DNA of 11,222 nucleotides from an uncultured Chlorobiaceae bacterium (lineage in GTDB: Bacteria; Bacteroidota; Chlorobiia; Chlorobiales; Chlorobiaceae): assembly GCA_903929845.1 (NCBI GenBank), contig CAIYWF010000303.1:1-11222 (forward strand), written 5' to 3'. A program made the translations under genes and the position numbers. Below, piece by piece: positions 7,094-11,222 of this stretch (positions within the stretch are counted from its first letter, which is position 1; each line of letters opens with the position of its first letter). A model generated the notes under the pieces. The model saw nothing but the letters and a program-made list of their open reading frames with translations. It made no database searches and was not told where the DNA came from.

Positions 7094-7882
7094 CTACAGC
7101 AACCCGAATATTGACTTTATTTTAAGCCACCAGACAATCCATATAGCCTCTCGAATATTTTTTTTGTTCATTTTTGATTTTCCAACAGACCGGTCAACAA
7201 AGACAATTGGAATTTCTTTTATAGAAAAGCCTTTTTTCCAGACTCTGAAATTCATCTCAATCTGAAATGAATATCCCTGAGAATTTATTCTGTCAAAATT
7301 GAGCTCCCTCAATACCTCTGCATGAAAGCATTTAAAGCCACTCGTTGGATCTGCAACAGGCATACCTGTAACAAGACGAGTATAGATACTTGCAACTTTT
7401 GAAAGAATTAACCTGCCCAACGGCCAGTTAACGACATTCACCGTATTATTCATGTATCGAGACCCGATAATCAAGTCAGAACTGTTCATTGCTTCCAGAA
7501 AGCGTTCTATAATTACGGGATCATGAGAATAATCAGCATCCATTTCTAATATATACCGATAACCCTGCTGCAAAGCGTACCCGAAACCAGCAATATATGC
7601 AGTACCAAGTCCTGACTTTTGTCCCCGCAGCATCAAATACAGCCCCCTTGTCGTCAACTGCATTGCACGAACAATGTCTGCAGTTCCGTCCGGGGAATTG
7701 TCATCGACCACAAGAATATCAATCGAGAAAGGATAACGGTCAGCAAGTTCACCGAGCAGCCTACCAATATTTTCAGCTTCATTGTACGTTGGAATAATGA
7801 CAATCGCTAAACCTAGAGGCGCTGTTTTCTGACCGGCCAAAACGGAAGGGTACTTTAGAGTAACATTCTTTGGTTCCGACAT
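7094..7882 (-). CDS. Polyprenol-phosphate mannosyltransferase-type glycosyltransferase (GT2, DPM1-like)
   Basis: A 262-residue GT-A fold glycosyltransferase. By family it transfers mannose (or another hexose) from a nucleotide sugar to a polyprenyl phosphate at the cytoplasmic membrane face, supplying a lipid-linked sugar donor. Motifs are PTYNE (31-35), VVDDNSPDGT (58-67), GLGTAYIAGF (91-100), the metal-binding DAD (115-117), IIGSRY, SGFKCF and the DPM1-like VDRSVGKSKM near 229-238. It is the soluble/peripheral single-domain type, without the C-terminal membrane helices of GtrB/ArnC. The frame is open to an ATG at 7954 (286 aa). That start would put the pscB terminator hairpin inside the coding sequence and adds 24 residues without family resemblance, so I prefer ATG at 7882 (MSEPKN). 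No clear ribosome site precedes 7882. The sugar and acceptor are not determinable from sequence. Confidence 0.88.
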   Translation of the reverse strand: MSEPKNVTLKYPSVLAGQKTAPLGLAIVIIPTYNEAENIGRLLGELADRYPFSIDILVVDDNSPDGTADIVRAMQLTTRGLYLMLRGQKSGLGTAYIAGFGYALQQGYRYILEMDADYSHDPVIIERFLEAMNSSDLIIGSRYMNNTVNVVNWPLGRLILSKVASIYTRLVTGMPVADPTSGFKCFHAEVLRELNFDRINSQGYSFQIEMNFRVWKKGFSIKEIPIVFVDRSVGKSKMNKKNIREAIWIVWWLKIKSIFGLL

Positions 7883-7900
7883 ATAAAAGTGAGTATCGGT

Positions 7901-7940
7901 AAAATAACAAAGCACTGCCTGTTTCAGGCAATGCTTTGTT
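7901..7940 (-). terminator. Intrinsic terminator of the pscA-pscB operon
   Basis: A 16-bp stem (arms 7906-7921 and 7925-7940) with one G-U pair and a 3-nt AAA loop is followed on the minus strand by ATTTTACC. It begins 26 nt after the pscB stop codon. The long, GC-containing stem and tight loop make it a convincing rho-independent terminator, though the U tract is only four long. It overlaps the upstream extension of the glycosyltransferase frame. Confidence 0.8.
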
Positions 7941-7966
7941 GAAACGCCATTCATTATACGGCCTTA

Positions 7967-8716
7967 TTACCTCGCCTCTCTATGAAATCTGTGCAGAAAT
8001 CTCAGATCAAAATCAAGTCGTTCCGGCGGGGTATAAGTAAAATCAAGAACTTCTCCATCAGGAAGAACTTCAATAAGTGCTCCCGAAGGACATTCATCTG
8101 ATGAAAAACAGGCTGCACAGGAAATACAGGCATCTTGGTCAATATAACACCTGAAACCTCCCTCCTGGACATCACCGTAAAATTTATAGCCGATGGCATT
8201 GACTTTGGGTGGACATGTATCAAGACACATTCCACAGCCTACACAAAGATTTTCAATAATAAAGTAATGGGATTTCGCTCTCGGTGTTGCTTTTTTCAAT
8301 GCCGGTTTTGTTTCATCTCCTGCCAGTGCATTTTTATCAGCAGTGATATTTGCCTCTGATGCAGATGCAGCAACTGGAGCACCCTTCGCAACTGGAGCAG
8401 GCTTTGAACCAGAAGGTTTTACCCCTGCTGGACCGGGCTTTGGTCCTGCTGCTGGCTTAGGAACTACCTTTGGTGCGGCTTTTTGCACAGGAAATGCCGA
8501 TTCCTGTGGCACTCCGCATCTTCCAAGATTAACATTCAGCGATGCCAAACGAGGTTTCCCTTTTTTGTCCTGAGGAATCTCTTTTGGCTTTGCCTTTACC
8601 TCCTTTGCTGCAGGCTCCTTCACCGTTGATGCAGGTGGCGGTAACTTCGGCGCTGATGGTGAACCCTTTGGCGCAGGAACTGACGATATATCTGGTTTTT
8701 GTACAGGATCGGCCAT
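7967..8716 (-). CDS. pscB: P840 reaction centre iron-sulfur subunit PscB (FA/FB protein)
   Basis: The peripheral electron-carrier subunit of the green sulfur bacterial reaction centre. It holds the terminal [4Fe-4S] clusters FA and FB, takes electrons from FX in PscA and passes them to ferredoxin on the cytoplasmic side. Of 249 residues, roughly the first 145 are a low-complexity Ala/Pro/Lys tail with APKG, PKP and KPAP runs. The C-terminal 100 form a bacterial ferredoxin-like domain. The first cluster motif is Cys158/161/164/168 (CVGCGMCLDTCPP). The second is Cys197/200/203/209, where five residues rather than the usual three separate the third and fourth Cys. An extra Cys190 lies between them. 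The start ATG at 8716 has GAGGAGGG 5 nt upstream. It follows pscA by 93 nt on the same strand and ends in a strong terminator. Confidence 0.97.
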   Translation of the reverse strand: MADPVQKPDISSVPAPKGSPSAPKLPPPASTVKEPAAKEVKAKPKEIPQDKKGKPRLASLNVNLGRCGVPQESAFPVQKAAPKVVPKPAAGPKPGPAGVKPSGSKPAPVAKGAPVAASASEANITADKNALAGDETKPALKKATPRAKSHYFIIENLCVGCGMCLDTCPPKVNAIGYKFYGDVQEGGFRCYIDQDACISCAACFSSDECPSGALIEVLPDGEVLDFTYTPPERLDFDLRFLHRFHREAR

Positions 8717-8721
8717 AAAAA

Positions 8722-8729
8722 CCCTCCTC
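8722..8729 (-). promoter_or_regulatory. Strong ribosome binding site of pscB
   Basis: GAGGAGGG on the minus strand, 5 nt before the pscB ATG, is a near-perfect anti-16S match. It allows strong independent initiation on the second gene of the operon and confirms the start at 8716. Confidence 0.8.
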
Positions 8730-8761
8730 TTTAATTACATGATAAACTTTAGTAGTAAAGG

Positions 8762-8805
8762 ATTCTTGCCGGGAATGCGTCAAGAGATGCACGCCCGGCA
8801 AGAAT
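8762..8805 (-). repeat. Long intercistronic hairpin between pscA and pscB
   Basis: A perfect 12-bp inverted repeat, ATTCTTGCCGGG (8762-8773) and CCCGGCAAGAAT (8794-8805), is followed inward by a 2x2 internal loop. A second 6-position stem with one imperfect pair (A-C in the minus-strand RNA) then closes a 4-nt loop. It begins 4 nt after the pscA stop codon. In the transcript it is followed by CCTTTACTACT, not a U tract, so it does not look like a full intrinsic terminator. Its place suggests a 3'-end stabiliser or processing/attenuation point that lets pscA mRNA exceed pscB mRNA. Confidence 0.75.
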
Positions 8806-8809
8806 AGAT

Positions 8810-11005
8810 TCAAGCAATCAACTTAATCAGATAGTCAACAACCTGCGTCAGCATAACCTGACCAGATACCGCTGCATCTCCCACCTGCGGTGGCAAAGGA
8901 GTGTCAGTCTGATAGAAGCCATTACCAATAAAAAGAAAGACCAGCATAAATACACCACTGAAATAAAGGAATGTACCAGCCATCTTTGAATCTGATATGG
9001 TCAGCACAGGAAAGCGGAACGAAACATCCCTGTTAAGAAACTTCTTTCCAAGCCAGCGGATAGTTCTTGTTTGAATATCAGCACCTTCAAGACGTGAACC
9101 ACGATCTTCAAACCATACAGCAAAGCTGATAAACCATACAAGGTGACCAATCATAAGAATGGTAGAAAGATGCGAGCTTGAGAATATCGTCACCGTTTCT
9201 GTCCAGAAATAGTAGAAAATACCGGACGTATAGTGATGATGGAGACCTGCAACAGAATCCCAAGCCTTTGCATCAGCAGCAGGAACACCATACATCATGG
9301 AAGCAATCCACGCCCCATCGATATACCAGCAGACTGCGGAGAGGCCCTTGATTCCCCAAAGCATGGCAAACCAGAGCTGATCCTGTATTGATACACCGCA
9401 AGTACCACCGTAAACAGGCCCAAGGCAAGGGAATGAGTAAGAGTTTTTCTTGAGACCAAGATCATCCCAGAGCGGTGATGTATGCGCAAAGAAAGCAATA
9501 CGGACAAGAGCTATCAGCGAGAAAAGCGAACCCGCAACGATAACATGAACCATAACCCAGTCATTGATACTCGGATCCCTGAACATCCACTGGAAAATCG
9601 GAAGCGGTTTGAGCCAGTAGAAAGACATAAGAATGTTGGTTCCGAAAAGATTCAGCTCACATATCGTATTCCAGACGATAACAGCATAGACCGAGAGCAT
9701 GGTAGCAAAACAGAGTGCCATAACCGTGCCAAGAATCTTGACCTGAACTTCCTGATCACGTCCTTTTGTAATAAAAACAGACTTGATCTGGCTGTAAAGA
9801 CCGTTGAGCTGAATTTTAAGAAGATACTGACCACCATGATAGACACCTGCAAACACATAGAGAACACCGCAGATGATGTGGTTGAAAGTAATGAGGTTGA
9901 TTACAACCCTTGACATGCCGAACGAGGCTCCGTTCTTTGGAAGAATTGCGTAAGCCGCAAAGTCAGCAAACTCTTTCGAGCCAGAGACAATCCTGCCGCC
10001 CTCCTGTACAAAATTATAGCTCACCCTGTTGAATGGTTCGCCATAAAGATAAAAAACCAGACCGTCGAGGGCCTTGTAGTAAGCGGCAAACGATGGTTGC
10101 TGGAAAGCCACAAAGGCGATACAGCCAAGTGCTATATTAATATAGCCGATAGCTGTCAGGTGAACAGAAAATGCTGCCTTCATATCATCGTTAAGATGAG
10201 TGGCTGCATTCGGAGGATTGTTCCACCAGTAAATACCACAGGCAAAGAAGACCACAGAGAAGACAAAAGACATGAAGGTCTCTGAATTGATCGTCTGAAA
10301 ATCAGGAATCGGTGCAAAACCGAGCACAAACCACATCAAGAAGCCCCAGCCAAGAAAAAGCAGCGAAATATATATGGCATGTGGTCCAAGCGCATCCTTG
10401 TAGCTCTTGGCGCTTGTTCCGCTGAATACGAGATCACCGAACTTGCCAAGAAACCTGAAGTCGCGGAAATTACCTGTGCGGCCTGTAAACGGATTGGTAA
10501 GATTATGAGTCCAGTGACGCCAGCCGCCAAAAAGGAGCACAGAACCTGAAACAACGTGAAACAGAGCCCAGCCAAGAAGTTTTGATGCCGCAAACTCAAG
10601 ATCGGCTGTTTTCGTGCTGTAGGTATCAATACCCAGAGAAACCATTCTTGGTTTTATAGTCAAATAAAACCAGTTGTCATGAAAGCCAGGAACTCCCCAC
10701 GGAAACACCTGAATGCCGGAAACATAGTAGATGGCCATAAGAAACCCCAAAACACCAAGCAACGCCAGATGAGCGCCGACAACTTGTTCATCATCAATCT
10801 TGTCGGTATCAAAAATCTGGTACCATTTCGTTGAGCGTGTTTCTGTTCGCTGGAACAGAAACCGTCTCATCTTGGATGCATCTTGCTCCTTGATGACGGA
10901 TGGGGCACCTGATGTGCCGTTTCCCTTTGGAGAAGGAGCGTTCCCCTTGGGAGGTGGGACAGTGCCCTTTGGATTTACTCCTACCGGATTCACTTGTTCA
11001 GCCAT
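8810..11005 (-). CDS. pscA: P840 photosynthetic reaction centre core protein PscA
   Basis: The integral-membrane core of the homodimeric type I reaction centre. It binds antenna bacteriochlorophyll, the P840 special pair, the primary acceptors and, across the dimer interface, the [4Fe-4S] cluster FX. At 731 residues it has about eleven hydrophobic helices (starting near 76, 139, 209, 243, 278, 366, 423, 481, 543, 592 and 675), the first six antenna-like and the last five the electron-transfer domain. FX ligands are Cys527 and Cys536 in FPCLGPVYGGTC, the counterpart of the PsaA/PsaB loop. His621 in HLVWFISFAVWFEDRG aligns by eye with the P700 axial-ligand helix, so it probably ligates P840. 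The first 35 residues are a Pro/Lys/Gly tail with PKG repeats. ATG at 11005 is preceded by AAGGAGAGA with 8 nt from the AGGAG core. First gene of the operon with pscB. Confidence 0.98.
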   Translation of the reverse strand: MAEQVNPVGVNPKGTVPPPKGNAPSPKGNGTSGAPSVIKEQDASKMRRFLFQRTETRSTKWYQIFDTDKIDDEQVVGAHLALLGVLGFLMAIYYVSGIQVFPWGVPGFHDNWFYLTIKPRMVSLGIDTYSTKTADLEFAASKLLGWALFHVVSGSVLLFGGWRHWTHNLTNPFTGRTGNFRDFRFLGKFGDLVFSGTSAKSYKDALGPHAIYISLLFLGWGFLMWFVLGFAPIPDFQTINSETFMSFVFSVVFFACGIYWWNNPPNAATHLNDDMKAAFSVHLTAIGYINIALGCIAFVAFQQPSFAAYYKALDGLVFYLYGEPFNRVSYNFVQEGGRIVSGSKEFADFAAYAILPKNGASFGMSRVVINLITFNHIICGVLYVFAGVYHGGQYLLKIQLNGLYSQIKSVFITKGRDQEVQVKILGTVMALCFATMLSVYAVIVWNTICELNLFGTNILMSFYWLKPLPIFQWMFRDPSINDWVMVHVIVAGSLFSLIALVRIAFFAHTSPLWDDLGLKKNSYSFPCLGPVYGGTCGVSIQDQLWFAMLWGIKGLSAVCWYIDGAWIASMMYGVPAADAKAWDSVAGLHHHYTSGIFYYFWTETVTIFSSSHLSTILMIGHLVWFISFAVWFEDRGSRLEGADIQTRTIRWLGKKFLNRDVSFRFPVLTISDSKMAGTFLYFSGVFMLVFLFIGNGFYQTDTPLPPQVGDAAVSGQVMLTQVVDYLIKLIA

Positions 11006-11222
11006 TGTATTCTCTCCTTTTTTTGGACATAATTCAGGTTGAAGAAACCGAAAAGAAAATCATTTCGACACAACTTGTTATAAGAAAACAGGATAAAACC
11101 TTAATCACAAAAAAAGTCTTATTAACCTGCTGACTGTTCCTTTGGATCGAAACGCAATACACATAATCACTAAACTGCAAAAATCTATAGAATAACCAAG
11201 TAAAAAACAAGCTTGAATCGAG
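11006..11222 (-). promoter_or_regulatory. Leader and promoter region of the pscA-pscB operon
   Basis: These 217 bp, running to the window edge, hold no convincing gene. Next to the pscA start is the ribosome site AAGGAGAGA (11011-11019). A candidate promoter on the minus strand is TTAAGG (11099-11104) and TATAAC (11077-11082) with 16-bp spacing. It would start near 11070 and leave a leader of about 65 nt. The -10 is fair and the -35 is poor. The upstream AT-rich part (11105-11222) may contain further control sites or the end of a gene outside the window. Confidence 0.4.

Noticed and set aside
8343..8573. Plus-strand open frame rich in Gly, Ala, Phe opposite pscB
   Set aside because: It is the antisense of the Ala/Pro/Lys tail of PscB; its composition is explained by that strand and it has no ribosome site.
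9482..9913. 143-codon plus-strand frame inside pscA
   Set aside because: It is fully antisense to a certain gene, has a hydrophilic sequence with no family resemblance, and lacks a promoter or ribosome site.
10920..10975. Possible short direct repeats in DNA near the pscA start
   Set aside because: They are degenerate copies from PKG-coding triplets, not a CRISPR or iteron array.
10900..11133. Plus-strand frame at the right edge, antisense to the pscA start
   Set aside because: It covers the pscA N terminus and leader, with Pro-rich content produced by the PKG repeats; no initiation signal is present.

Overview
The window comes from a green sulfur bacterium (family Chlorobiaceae). The decisive evidence is the pair pscA and pscB, which encode the core polypeptide and the FA/FB iron-sulfur subunit of the homodimeric type I (P840) photosynthetic reaction centre. 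The long, insert-bearing form of IspG fits the Chlorobi/Bacteroidetes/Chlamydiae group. The genus cannot be fixed from sequence reading alone. The region is dense core chromosome: eight protein genes and one tRNA. I see no insertion sequence, phage gene, CRISPR array or other sign of transfer.

Layout. From 20 to 4741 everything is on the minus strand. In transcription order it holds eno (enolase), an intrinsic terminator, a small FtsB/DivIC-type septum protein, ispG, a short-chain dehydrogenase that overlaps ispG by 4 bp, and a tRNA-Thr(UGU) with its own likely promoter. An AT-rich 213-bp divergent spacer (4742-4954) separates eno from a plus-strand EF-G paralogue (4955-7027). That gene converges on a polyprenol-phosphate mannosyltransferase-type GT2 gene (minus), and a strong hairpin lies between them. 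Upstream on the minus strand is the pscA-pscB photosynthesis operon, with a long leader reaching the right edge of the window.

How the genes work together. eno is glycolysis/gluconeogenesis. The FtsB/DivIC protein acts in the divisome. ispG makes isoprenoid precursors (quinones, carotenoids, bacteriochlorophyll tails, undecaprenyl phosphate). The SDR is translationally coupled to ispG, but its substrate is unknown. PscA and PscB together carry electrons from the P840 special pair through FX to FA/FB. The GT2 enzyme probably charges a polyprenyl phosphate with a sugar.

The most informative unexplained signals are RNA-level. They are a long hairpin 4 nt after the pscA stop codon inside the pscA-pscB operon, a perfect 7-bp inverted repeat directly in front of the FtsB-like start codon, and a pscB terminator lying inside the longest possible frame of the GT2 gene, which argues for a later start. 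No wholly new system is evident; most of the window is recognisable housekeeping and photosynthesis genes.
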